Source: Oscillospiraceae bacterium
Lineage (GTDB): Bacteria; Bacillota; Clostridia; Oscillospirales; Oscillospiraceae
Assembly (NCBI GenBank): GCA_031255955.1
Contig: JAIRRO010000056.1
Location: 1 to 21,838, forward strand
Direction of reading: 5' to 3'
DNA: 21,838 bases
Positions within the stretch are counted from its first letter, which is position 1, and the number at the start of each line of letters is the position of its first letter. The translations under genes and the position numbers were made by a program. Of the stretch, positions 14,352 to 21,797 are shown piece by piece. The notes below the pieces were generated by a model. The model was not told the origin of the DNA. It did not search any database and saw nothing but the letters and a program-made list of their open reading frames with translations.

Positions 14352-16753
14352 TGATTTCCGCCCTCCCGTTCGCATTTGCCGAGCGCCTTTAATACGCGGT
14401 CCGGCGTCGCCGGCGGGTCTACCCATACGCCGACGGCGTTGTGGATAGCCGTGACGATGAGATGTGAATTCGCCAGATTGTGCGCGATGCCCGACGCGCC
14501 GTAAGCGCCGTCGCCGGAGCGCAGCTCTAATATTTCTTTGTCCACAACCGGAACATCCAGCGTTGTCGGTCGCCGGTAATCTAACATATTGCCGTTCAGC
14601 TTTACGCCTGTTTCGGGGTCAAGTATGTATTCCTCCATCAGCTGGCAGCCCTGTGAGAAAAACACAACCTGATCTATTTGACTCTCTAACGAGGTGCGGC
14701 GTATCACCTTGCCCACGTCCGCGACGACGAGATATTTCAGAATTTCAACCTCTCCCGTTTCCTCGTCCACGGCGACCTCGCACCACGAGGTGTTCATTGT
14801 ATCAAGCTTCCTGCCGAAGCCCGTTGCCCACGCGGATTTGGGGGAGTGCCCGCCGTAATCCGCCGTTATCGTTTCGGCTGTCGCCTGCGCGAACGGGACA
14901 AATTTTTCGGGGTCGGCTTTGACAAACACGCGCCCGTCCATAATGTCCAGCTCCTCGGCGGTGTAGCCAGTCAGCGGGCTGGGTGGCTTGGGAAATTCCA
15001 TCGGTCCGAAGCGGCTTGTGGTCTCCTGCGCCTCGCGCGCGGCGGCTTCAAGAATCTTTTTCTTTAGAATATTGGCACATTCCTTTACCACCCAGCCGTG
15101 ACCGGTGACGCCGTCCGAGCCTCCGGCTTCGTCCGTATGCTCCGCGCGATAATCGTAGTCCACGCAGATATCCTCAAAATCTATGCCAAGCTCTTCAGCG
15201 GCTATCATCGTGAAGCACTCTGTGCCGAACCACCCGGCGATGGGACCTTGCGTCGGGAAATGCACGACGCCGCCACGGTATTCCAGCTTAGTGAAATATT
15301 TTAAGAACGAGTGACGCGGACACATTTGATACCGGAAGCTTGCGCCGTGCAGTCTGCCGTCGGGCAGACGGCGCCCCCCGGCGGGGTGCCAGTCCCAATT
15401 CATCAGCCGCTGCCCTTCCTCAACGCACGCCTCAAAGCTCGGAACAAGTCTTGTGTCCTTTTGCGAATCGGGACCGTGCAGATTAAGCCGCGCGATGTCC
15501 ACGGGGTCGCGTCCCAGCCGTTCCGCGATGAGATAAATGCCGATGGTTAGCATATCCCAGCTATACGGAACAAACTGCCCGCAGGTGTGCATAAAGCCGC
15601 GGTTGGAATCCACGATGGAATAAATCTGGCGGATATTTTCGCATTTCAGCGTGTAATAGCCGTTCCAATCCCTGTCGTATGTGGTCATCTCTGAGGAATT
15701 GGGGGTGCCGTGGTCGATGATGCTGTCGTCCTCTACGGCTGTGATGAGTCCTTCGCTTGTGACGCCGAGCTTCACGCTTGCAAGGCGGATATTAACGCAC
15801 AAATCAAAATTTTCTTCCCGCGTGTTGCAACAGCGGACGGGGCGACCTGTTCGGCGGGCTAACAACGGCGTAATCTCCTGCGCCATACGCAGTCCCCAGT
15901 CGCAGTATTTGCCGCCTTGAAACACGCCCTCTTGAATCACGTTGTCGTCCGGCAGACGATACATCGTCGCGATGGCGCCGCGCCGCCCGACCGCGCCCTC
16001 TATGCGAAGGGTTTTGCCCGGCTTGTACATATTGTCCGTCCACCACGCGACAGAGGCTTGCGGATTGGGCAACAGGGACACCACATCGTGCAGATTAACA
16101 TTGTATTCCAATATCATATCCGCCTGCGCCCAACCGGCGTCCAAATCGCCCTCTGATTTTGTCGTGACGCTGACATTGCCCGCCTTGGGCGGATCGTCCG
16201 GATAATGCACAGCCATCCACGTGTGTCCGTCCGACGTGACGGAGGGCGGGGCGTAAGTGCCGGATTCGTCCCACTCCGGTCCGCGTATCGGCGGAACCTC
16301 GGAGCTCAGCCCTTTTTTCAGGTCGATTATGAAAGGCAGCACCTCCCATTCAATTTTTAGGGCTTCAAGCGCCTCGTCGCACAGCGCCTCGCTTTCCGCG
16401 ACGACGACAGCGCCCACCTCCGCGCCCTCTTGGTGCGCCTCGCTTGGCAGATATGACGGACGCCGCCCGCCAATCGGATTAAATTCAATCTCGCTCCAAA
16501 TCGGGTCATCCCACAGCACCACATCCGTGACGCCCGGAATAGCCAGCGCGTCGGCGGCGTCTATTTTAACCACCCTTGCGTGGGCATAGGGACTGCGCAG
16601 AATTTTAGCAAACAGCATACCCGGCACGGCGAAATCAGCGCCGTATTTGGCGACGCCCGTCGCCATGGCATAGGATGTAAGTCCGGGGATATTCGGCTTT
16701 CCGACGACGCGAAAATCCTCGCGTTGTCCATTAGCGCCAATTAAATCAGGCAT
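14348..16753 (-). CDS. Molybdenum hydroxylase molybdopterin-binding subunit (CoxL/XdhA-like)
   Basis: An 801-residue large subunit of the xanthine oxidase family. The N-terminal a/b hammerhead domain shows TGVAKYGAD (32-40) and LRSPYAHAR (52-60). The cofactor-binding half has FQGGKYCDWG (from 278) and the C-terminal block GDGAYGASGIAHN. In family enzymes that last block normally reads G-A-x-G-V-G-E with the Glu as catalytic base; here the residue is His758, confirmed in the codons (GCG CAC AAT). Either the reaction differs from base-assisted hydroxylation or another residue serves. The substrate cannot be named. It overlaps the iron-sulfur subunit gene by 8 bp and the FAD subunit gene by 4 bp. 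Length is typical. Confidence 0.9.
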   Translation of the reverse strand: MPDLIGANGQREDFRVVGKPNIPGLTSYAMATGVAKYGADFAVPGMLFAKILRSPYAHARVVKIDAADALAIPGVTDVVLWDDPIWSEIEFNPIGGRRPSYLPSEAHQEGAEVGAVVVAESEALCDEALEALKIEWEVLPFIIDLKKGLSSEVPPIRGPEWDESGTYAPPSVTSDGHTWMAVHYPDDPPKAGNVSVTTKSEGDLDAGWAQADMILEYNVNLHDVVSLLPNPQASVAWWTDNMYKPGKTLRIEGAVGRRGAIATMYRLPDDNVIQEGVFQGGKYCDWGLRMAQEITPLLARRTGRPVRCCNTREENFDLCVNIRLASVKLGVTSEGLITAVEDDSIIDHGTPNSSEMTTYDRDWNGYYTLKCENIRQIYSIVDSNRGFMHTCGQFVPYSWDMLTIGIYLIAERLGRDPVDIARLNLHGPDSQKDTRLVPSFEACVEEGQRLMNWDWHPAGGRRLPDGRLHGASFRYQMCPRHSFLKYFTKLEYRGGVVHFPTQGPIAGWFGTECFTMIAAEELGIDFEDICVDYDYRAEHTDEAGGSDGVTGHGWVVKECANILKKKILEAAAREAQETTSRFGPMEFPKPPSPLTGYTAEELDIMDGRVFVKADPEKFVPFAQATAETITADYGGHSPKSAWATGFGRKLDTMNTSWCEVAVDEETGEVEILKYLVVADVGKVIRRTSLESQIDQVVFFSQGCQLMEEYILDPETGVKLNGNMLDYRRPTTLDVPVVDKEILELRSGDGAYGASGIAHNLANSHLIVTAIHNAVGVWVDPPATPDRVLKALGKCEREGGNQ

Positions 16754-17408
16754 TTATCGTCTCTCCCTTCGCCATACGGCTGACAGCCTCAAGTATCGCT
16801 TGGGAATGGCGCGGCTGGGTGCCGCATATGCAGATGTTTCCGCTCAGCGCCTCGCGGATTTCGTATTCCGTGGGGCTCGGATTGCGATCCAACAGCGCCT
16901 TCGCCGCCATAAGATAGCCGGGCGTGCAATAGCCGCATTGCATAGCGTCCCATTTGCAATACTCGTCAATCAGCGGTCGCCATTTCGGCATAACCGCTAC
17001 CATTTCGATGGTTTCGATGCTTCTGCCTTCACATTCAGAGGCAAGAATGTTGCACGACAGCGCCGGGTTGCCGTCCATAATGACGGTGCAGGAGCCGCAC
17101 GCGCCCCTGTCGCACATCTCCTTTGCGCCTGTAAGCCCGAGATGCAGCTGCAGCACCTGTTTCAGCGTCAAATGCGGCTCGATTATCAGGCTGCAGTTAA
17201 GACCATTTACGTTCAGCGTCACCGCCGTCGGGGCGACACTGTCCGGATGCTCTGCGGCGTAATGCTCCGAAAGCTCCTCAAAGCTCAGGCATTGCCGCTT
17301 GCATATGGGACATCGGATGACCTCGGGTCGCCGCGGCATGGCGGCAAGCGCTGCCGCCGCCTGTTCTCCGGCGGATTTCAGGGATGCTCCCGCTCGTGTG
17401 GTTTCCAT
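16746..17408 (-). CDS. Molybdenum hydroxylase 2x[2Fe-2S] subunit with N-terminal zinc finger
   Basis: A 220-residue protein. Residues about 62-220 form the usual small subunit: a plant-type [2Fe-2S] site at C99, C104, C107 and C119, and the helical second cluster at C158, C161, C193 and C195 (CGYC ... CIC). This is the whole ligand set for electron transfer from molybdenum to FAD. The preceding 60 residues are extra compared with the family (about 150-165 residues). They contain a classical C2H2 finger, C33-x2-C36-x12-H49-x4-H54. The ATG 17408 has GGGAG 12 nt upstream, so the finger is translated from the normal start. It is the first gene of the operon, driven by the promoter at 17632-17660. 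Confidence 0.92.
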   Translation of the reverse strand: METTRAGASLKSAGEQAAAALAAMPRRPEVIRCPICKRQCLSFEELSEHYAAEHPDSVAPTAVTLNVNGLNCSLIIEPHLTLKQVLQLHLGLTGAKEMCDRGACGSCTVIMDGNPALSCNILASECEGRSIETIEMVAVMPKWRPLIDEYCKWDAMQCGYCTPGYLMAAKALLDRNPSPTEYEIREALSGNICICGTQPRHSQAILEAVSRMAKGETINA

Positions 17409-17625
17409 AGGCTGCTATCACTCCCGTTTCAAATATCGGTTGCTGCCGCCGCGCTCACACAGCGCCGTTTATTCGCCGCGCCGTGTGTCGTACCGCGCAT
17501 CACAGCGTCGCGCGTCGCGTGTTTCGCGCATCGTATGCTTCTTGCGTCATATGCTTCTTGCATCGCGCGCTTCGCGTCGGGACATTGTGAATTTTCCACA
17601 AGCGGAACGTCGGCAACCGCCGTTG
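17409..17625 (-). promoter_or_regulatory. Long 5' leader of the molybdenum hydroxylase operon
   Basis: From the predicted start of transcription near 17625 to the ATG there are about 215 nt with no credible gene on either strand. The leader holds a small hairpin (CGGC-GGTT-GCCG near its 5' end), then a degenerate 16-bp repeat array (17485-17578), then about 75 nt of unremarkable sequence with the SD. The length suggests post-transcriptional control. I could not match it to a known riboswitch, including the molybdenum-cofactor class. Together with the promoter it accounts for the 297 bp between the two minus-strand operons. Confidence 0.45.
17485..17578 (-). repeat. Degenerate 16-bp tandem repeat array, six units
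   Basis: Read on the minus strand, six units follow one another, each beginning GAYGC: 17565-17578, 17549-17564 (GATGCAAGAAGCATAT), 17533-17548 (GACGCAAGAAGCATAC), 17517-17532, 17502-17516 and 17485-17501. The two central units differ at two positions; the outer ones drift. Consensus is about GAYGCRMGAAGCAYAY. Unit lengths of 14-17 exclude a conserved peptide repeat. Confidence 0.65.
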
Positions 17626-17631
17626 TTATGG

Positions 17632-17660
17632 ATTATATGCCCGCGACGCCCGCGCGTCAA
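17632..17660 (-). promoter_or_regulatory. Promoter of the molybdenum hydroxylase operon
   Basis: On the minus strand, TTGACG (17655-17660) and a perfect TATAAT (17632-17637) are separated by 17 bp. It lies 45 bp past the end of the ECF fusion gene, so the hydroxylase operon can be expressed independently. Confidence 0.75.
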
Positions 17661-17705
17661 GTGTTATTTTGCGGCGAGATGAATGTAAGGCTCGTATCAC
17701 ACACA

Positions 17706-20465
17706 TCATTCCACCAACCCGTATTTAACCTTTATCCGGTCGAGTTTTTCCAGCATCGCGCGTGAGATGATGAGCAGGAAGGTCACGGTTGCCGCCGCGT
17801 GGACAAGGTCAAACGGGATGCCCTGCAGATAGGCGGCGATGAACATCGCCCGCGTCGGGGAGGGCTGATAAATCAGCACCATTGCGGCGTTCATTATCCC
17901 GCCGTAAATCACGAAGGTTGCAACGGCGCCGAACACGGCGAGAGAGACGGGTGTGCGGCGCAGAAGTCCGCGCCGAAACAGCACATCCGCCAGAAAACCG
18001 ATGATTCCAAGCGCGAACATCTGCCACGGCGTCCACGGTCCCTGACCGAAAAACATATTACTGACAAAGCCCGTCAGCGCTCCGACAAGAAAGCCAGATT
18101 CTCCGCCGAACGCTACGCCGGAGATGATGACAAGCGCCACAACAGGCTTAAATTGCGGCAGCATAAAAAACGCGGCGCGTCCGGATATGGCGATGGCGCA
18201 CAGCGCGGCGATTATCACCAGCTCGCGCGCCTGCGGCTTTCGATGCTCAAAAACCAGCGCAAACGGCAGCATTGTTTCAAGAATTATCAGCATCGAGATG
18301 AAATAATATTTGCGGTCGCCGAGATAATAGAAGCCGATAAAAATAGTCATTGGTATCAGCAGCAAAATCATTGCGGCGGCGGCAAGTGTGCGCTTTGAGA
18401 GGCGGCGGCGAACAGGCACAGCGCTCACATCGCCGATTTTGGGACGGTCGGGCGAGAGCGAGAAGGCGACGCCGGACGCGCCCGCGGCAAGTCCCAGCAT
18501 AATCAACACATATTTTTGTACCTCATCACGCTCCTGCGCGGCGGAGACGGCTGTATCCCCGCCGGAGATGAATGCCCGAAATCCATCGAAATTCAGCACG
18601 GCGAGAACCAGCGCGGCAAGCGCGACGGCGGCGAACACGGCGGCAAGGAGCTTTCTGCGGCGCGAGAGCCGCCGCGTCGGCGGTGCGTTTTGCGAAATTG
18701 AGTCCGCCGCCGGAGCGATTTCATATCCGATATTGTGCCCCGCGTCATCGGGCGCGTCCGAATCGCCGCCGGAAATACCGCCGGGCAGACGTCCGCCGAG
18801 CGCCGAAATTATATCGCGCGCGGTGACAGCCTCCGGCAGAACGCGGCGCGCCATTCTGTTGGCGCTGGAGGTATAAAAGCTGTTGCCGCTGAAAAATTCG
18901 CGCGGGGAACCCTCCGACACTATGCTCCCGTCGAAAAACAGTGCGCAGCGGTCGGCGTACTCCGCGCAAAACTCCACATCGTGGCTGACCATAATGATAC
19001 AAACCCCGGCAGCCGTCAGCTTTTTTAATATACCGGCAAAAATCTGCTTAAACTCCGCGTCAAGCCCTTTTGTCGGCTCGTCCAGCAGTAAAATCGAAGG
19101 GCGCAACAGCAAAACCTTGGCAAGCGCGGCGCGCTGCTGCTCTCCGCCGGAGAGGTCATAGGGGTGCGCGTCCAGCAGTCCGTCAAGGCGACAGAGCGAC
19201 GCCATACGGCTCATGCGCTCCTGCTTTTCTGCCTTGGGCAGCTTTCGCTCCGAAAGGATTTCAAGCAAATCCTCACGCACCGTCTTTTTTACGAATATCG
19301 ACTGTGGATTTTGCGGCAGAACACCCAGCAATCCATCAAACAGCTCCGGGATTTTATCAAGCTCGCGCCCGCCCATAAACAGCCGCCCCCTGTACGGCGT
19401 GTTAAGGCGCGCCATAAGCGAAAGCGCCGTTGTTTTGCCCGCGCCGTTGCCGCCGAGTATCGCGAAAAGCTCCCCGGGGAATGCCTCAAGCGACAGCCCG
19501 CGCACGATGTCCGGCGCATCCTTTTCATATTTGAACCACACCTCATCAACGCGGACAGCGGGAGCCTGTCCGGCTCGCCGGGAGGCTGCTGTCTCAGCCG
19601 TCGCGTCGGAATCTGAGACGTCGCGCTGCGCAATAGGCATTTTTTCAAGCCACCTCGCGCCGTCGCGCACCGTGACCGGACACGCGGTGTTTGCGCCGTT
19701 ATCGCAGGCTGCCCATACGCGCATAGCCGTCGGCATAGCCAGAAACATCCCGTGTCCGCGCTCGCGCAGGGCAAGTCCCGCTTCGCGCGGGGCGGCGTCC
19801 GCGATAATATTGCCGCCGTCCATTACCACGGCGCGGTCGGAAAGGGGGAACACATCCTCCAGCCTATGCTCTGTCAACAGCACCGTGATGCCAAGCTCGC
19901 GGTTTATCTTGCCGACTGTCGCAAGAAATTCCGACGCCGCGATGGGGTCAAGCTGGCTTGTCGGCTCGTCAAGAATCAAAACAGAGGGCTGCAGCGCCAT
20001 CACGGACGCCAAATTAAGCAGCTGCTTCTGCCCGCCGGACAGCTCGGACACGTTTTTATAAAACCACGTCTGAATACCGAAAAATGACGCCATTTCAGCC
20101 ACGCGCCGCCGTATCGTCGGCGTATCCAGCCCCAAGCTCTCAAGCCCGAACGCCAGCTCGTGCCACACCTTATCAGTGACAATTTGATTCTCCGGGGCTT
20201 GCATCACAAAGCCGATTTTGGCGCTCTGCTCGCGATGACCCAAGGCGGACAGCTCCGCGCCCTCAAAAAGGACTCTCCCGCTTCTTGTGCCGTGCGGTGT
20301 CAGGGCGGGCTTCAGCTGGCGCAACAGCGTCGTCTTGCCGCAGCCGGAGGGACCGCACAGCGTTATGAACTCACCGCTTTCAACAGTGAGCGAAACATCG
20401 CGCAGGGCAGGCTCCGCGCGCTCCGGATATGTGAACGTCAGCCCTTCGACGCGATAGCTTTCCAT
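17706..20465 (-). CDS. ECF transporter fusion: two EcfA ATPases plus S component
   Basis: A 919-residue protein combining three normally separate parts. ABC domain 1: Walker A GPSGCGKTT (38-46), LSGGQ (142-146), Walker B LILDEP (163-168). ABC domain 2: Walker A GGNGAGKTT (338-346), LSGGE (438-442), Walker B ILLLDEP (458-464), then VSHD. After a flexible, Asp/Gly/Pro-rich linker (about 560-600), about ten membrane helices follow. The last six or so resemble clostridial ECF S components: GDRKYYFISMLIILE, ISGRAAFFMLPQFKP, GFLVGALTGFVSNMFFGQ and PWTPWQMFALGIIGFLAD. The two ATPases drive substrate release by the S component through EcfT. Start ATG 20465 lies inside the end of ecfT (28-bp overlap). 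The vitamin or metal carried is unknown. Because the S part is joined to the ATPases, it looks like a dedicated rather than shared module. Confidence 0.88.
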   Translation of the reverse strand: MESYRVEGLTFTYPERAEPALRDVSLTVESGEFITLCGPSGCGKTTLLRQLKPALTPHGTRSGRVLFEGAELSALGHREQSAKIGFVMQAPENQIVTDKVWHELAFGLESLGLDTPTIRRRVAEMASFFGIQTWFYKNVSELSGGQKQLLNLASVMALQPSVLILDEPTSQLDPIAASEFLATVGKINRELGITVLLTEHRLEDVFPLSDRAVVMDGGNIIADAAPREAGLALRERGHGMFLAMPTAMRVWAACDNGANTACPVTVRDGARWLEKMPIAQRDVSDSDATAETAASRRAGQAPAVRVDEVWFKYEKDAPDIVRGLSLEAFPGELFAILGGNGAGKTTALSLMARLNTPYRGRLFMGGRELDKIPELFDGLLGVLPQNPQSIFVKKTVREDLLEILSERKLPKAEKQERMSRMASLCRLDGLLDAHPYDLSGGEQQRAALAKVLLLRPSILLLDEPTKGLDAEFKQIFAGILKKLTAAGVCIIMVSHDVEFCAEYADRCALFFDGSIVSEGSPREFFSGNSFYTSSANRMARRVLPEAVTARDIISALGGRLPGGISGGDSDAPDDAGHNIGYEIAPAADSISQNAPPTRRLSRRRKLLAAVFAAVALAALVLAVLNFDGFRAFISGGDTAVSAAQERDEVQKYVLIMLGLAAGASGVAFSLSPDRPKIGDVSAVPVRRRLSKRTLAAAAMILLLIPMTIFIGFYYLGDRKYYFISMLIILETMLPFALVFEHRKPQARELVIIAALCAIAISGRAAFFMLPQFKPVVALVIISGVAFGGESGFLVGALTGFVSNMFFGQGPWTPWQMFALGIIGFLADVLFRRGLLRRTPVSLAVFGAVATFVIYGGIMNAAMVLIYQPSPTRAMFIAAYLQGIPFDLVHAAATVTFLLIISRAMLEKLDRIKVKYGLVE

Positions 20466-21337
20466 TTACGATCTTCTTTCACATTCAAAATTACGGGTGT
20501 CGCGCCGAGCGCAAAATAAACAAGCTGCATCGCGATACGCGGCGGGGACAGCAGCTCCGCGCCCTTTATCGTCGGGAAGTAACGAAAATAAAACGCGCCC
20601 GCCGCGCTGCCGATTATAATCGCTGCCCCGCAGAGCAAAATGTAAGCCAGCGCCAGCGCGTCGCGCTTATCAAAACGATAGATTGAAAACGCCGTGCGCC
20701 CCGGCAAGCCATAACCGCGGCTTTTCATGCTGTCCGCCGTCTCGATGGCGTTTTCCAGCGCCCACGTCACCATAATTGATAAAATCCTGATGCCGTGCCG
20801 CGCCCTTCGCAGAATATTCCCGTTGGAAGCATCCCGCCCGACGCAGCGCTGCGCGTTTGAAATCACCTTTAGCTGCGCGCGAAATCGGGGAACAAACCGC
20901 AGGGACATAGACAAAACAAGAGACAGCGCCGGAATAACCCGTCCGAACAGATAAACGATTTTATCCGAGGTAATAACCTCATTAAAGCAGGAAAACCACA
21001 AAACCACCGTGACAAGAATCGCCGCCGCCGCCGCGCCATAGGCGATGGATTCAAGCGTTAAGGGATTGCCGCTCGGCAGATACGTCAAAATGGTGGCGCC
21101 CTGATGATTAAACGCGGGATTCAGCAGCGCCGCGAAAATAAGCATCGGCAGCAGATATAAAAGGTTGAAGCGCAGGGCTTTTCCGCCATTTAAATAGACC
21201 GAATATGTAAACGCGCACACAAGCGAGGAAAAAAGGCACACGGGATTGGTGAACAGCGTCGAAAACGCGATCACAAGCACGAAATAAGCAAAATTCACAA
21301 TCGGGTGATAGCCCGAAAAAGTATCACGGTTCGCCAC
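20438..21337 (-). CDS. ecfT: ECF transporter transmembrane subunit EcfT
   Basis: A 299-residue membrane protein with five to six helices. Family marks are the N-terminal DTFSGYHPIVNFAYF, LLPMLIFAALLNPAFNHQG, the long coupling region RFVPRFRAQLKVISNAQR, and ADSMKSRGYG, which matches the EcfT Arg-Gly coupling motif that docks into the ATPases. The start is placed at GTG 21337: a GGGAGGGG SD (21348-21355) lies 10 nt upstream, and homologues begin near this point. An in-frame ATG at 21391 is rejected because it overlaps the -35 box of the promoter. It is the first gene of the two-gene transporter operon and overlaps the ATPase/S fusion by 28 bp. Confidence 0.88.
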   Translation of the reverse strand: MANRDTFSGYHPIVNFAYFVLVIAFSTLFTNPVCLFSSLVCAFTYSVYLNGGKALRFNLLYLLPMLIFAALLNPAFNHQGATILTYLPSGNPLTLESIAYGAAAAAILVTVVLWFSCFNEVITSDKIVYLFGRVIPALSLVLSMSLRFVPRFRAQLKVISNAQRCVGRDASNGNILRRARHGIRILSIMVTWALENAIETADSMKSRGYGLPGRTAFSIYRFDKRDALALAYILLCGAAIIIGSAAGAFYFRYFPTIKGAELLSPPRIAMQLVYFALGATPVILNVKEDRKWKAIASKG

Positions 21338-21347
21338 TGCAGCAGTT

Positions 21348-21355
21348 CCCCTCCC
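21348..21355 (-). promoter_or_regulatory. Ribosome-binding site that decides the ecfT start
   Basis: GGGAGGGG on the minus strand, 10 nt before GTG 21337. It lies at or within a few bases of the predicted transcription start, so the leader is almost only the SD. Confidence 0.6.
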
Positions 21356-21361
21356 GAGGCT

Positions 21362-21391
21362 ATCATACCATACCGGGGAGGGGAATGTCAA
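21362..21391 (-). promoter_or_regulatory. Promoter of the ECF transporter operon
   Basis: On the minus strand, a perfect TTGACA (21386-21391) and TATGAT (21362-21367) have an 18-bp spacer. The -35 box begins 14 bp after the stop of the YafQ remnant. Confidence 0.72.
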
Positions 21392-21404
21392 CGCCGCACG
21401 GATT

Positions 21405-21461
21405 TTAGAACAAGTCTGAATGGGAGCCGGTGCGGATGGCGGTGAGTATCAAATTTTCCCT
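21405..21461 (-). pseudogene. YafQ/RelE-type toxin remnant, last 18 codons only
   Basis: Immediately after the antitoxin stop (TAG, 21462-21464) the same frame continues with REN and then LILTAIRTGSHSDLF and a TAA stop (21405-21407). LxxxRTGSHSDLF at the extreme C-terminus is the hallmark ending of YafQ-type RelE-superfamily mRNA interferases, including the catalytic-site His and final Phe. The other roughly 75 residues of the toxin are missing, and no start codon or SD serves the remnant. A deletion fused the antitoxin stop to the toxin's tail. Confidence 0.75.
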
Positions 21462-21749
21462 CTACTCCTCGTCCGCGTCAATATCGGCGTTCATTTCCGC
21501 AACACTACGGTAAACCTTTGTCTTGATTTTCCCCGCCCGAATGTCGCGGGCTTCCTGTATCGCCGCTTCGGTTTCGGCGTTATAGCGCGGCTGTTTCAAT
21601 TCAAAGGGCAGACCACCCACAAGAATGGCTTGCCGCAGAAACATATTCACCGCGTCCGTAACCGTGATACCAAAAATGGAGAACAGATTTTCAGCATCCA
21701 TCTTTGTTTCAGGGTCAATGCGGATGTGCAAATCGGCAGTTTTAGCCAT
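21462..21749 (-). CDS. RelB/DinJ family antitoxin (orphan)
   Basis: A 95-residue protein. The N-terminal ribbon-helix-helix domain is clear: ADLHIRIDPETK (strand), MDAENLFSIFGITVTDAVNM (helices), FLRQAILVGGLPFEL, the family's most conserved stretch. The C-terminal half (about 55-95) is charged and would wrap the toxin. RelB/DinJ proteins dimerise on an operator in their own promoter and neutralise a RelE/YafQ toxin. Start ATG 21749 has GAGGTGA 6 nt upstream. The cognate toxin has been deleted to an 18-codon tail, so the protein now has no local partner. It may still bind DNA or block related toxins elsewhere (inference). Confidence 0.9.
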   Translation of the reverse strand: MAKTADLHIRIDPETKMDAENLFSIFGITVTDAVNMFLRQAILVGGLPFELKQPRYNAETEAAIQEARDIRAGKIKTKVYRSVAEMNADIDADEE

Positions 21750-21768
21750 AGTAAATCACCTCGCGATT

Positions 21769-21797
21769 ATTATACCCCAATGCGGATACAAACGCAA
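21769..21797 (-). promoter_or_regulatory. Promoter of the RelB/DinJ antitoxin
   Basis: On the minus strand, a perfect TATAAT (21769-21774) lies 17 bp from TTGCGT (21792-21797), a weak -35. The weak -35 would suit a promoter that is normally autoregulated. Confidence 0.6.

Noticed and set aside
13326..14426. Longer start (ATG 14426) for the FAD subunit
   Set aside because: The extra 25 residues are a shadow of the large-subunit gene; ATG 14351 gives the family N-terminus and an ATGA overlap.
17485..17578. Repeat array as a CRISPR
   Set aside because: Units are about 16 bp, contiguous and degenerate with no spacers, and there are no cas genes.
16800..17765. 321-codon plus-strand frame over the iron-sulfur subunit and the leader
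   Set aside because: It is antisense to the conserved cluster cysteines and runs through the leader repeat array and the promoter; no motif is seen.
19213..20061. 282-codon plus-strand frame opposite the ECF ATPases
   Set aside because: It is an antisense shadow of the Walker and signature motifs, serine/arginine-rich with no recognisable fold.
20438..21391. Start of ecfT at ATG 21391
   Set aside because: That codon overlaps the -35 box; the promoter and the SD at 21348-21355 both point to GTG 21337.
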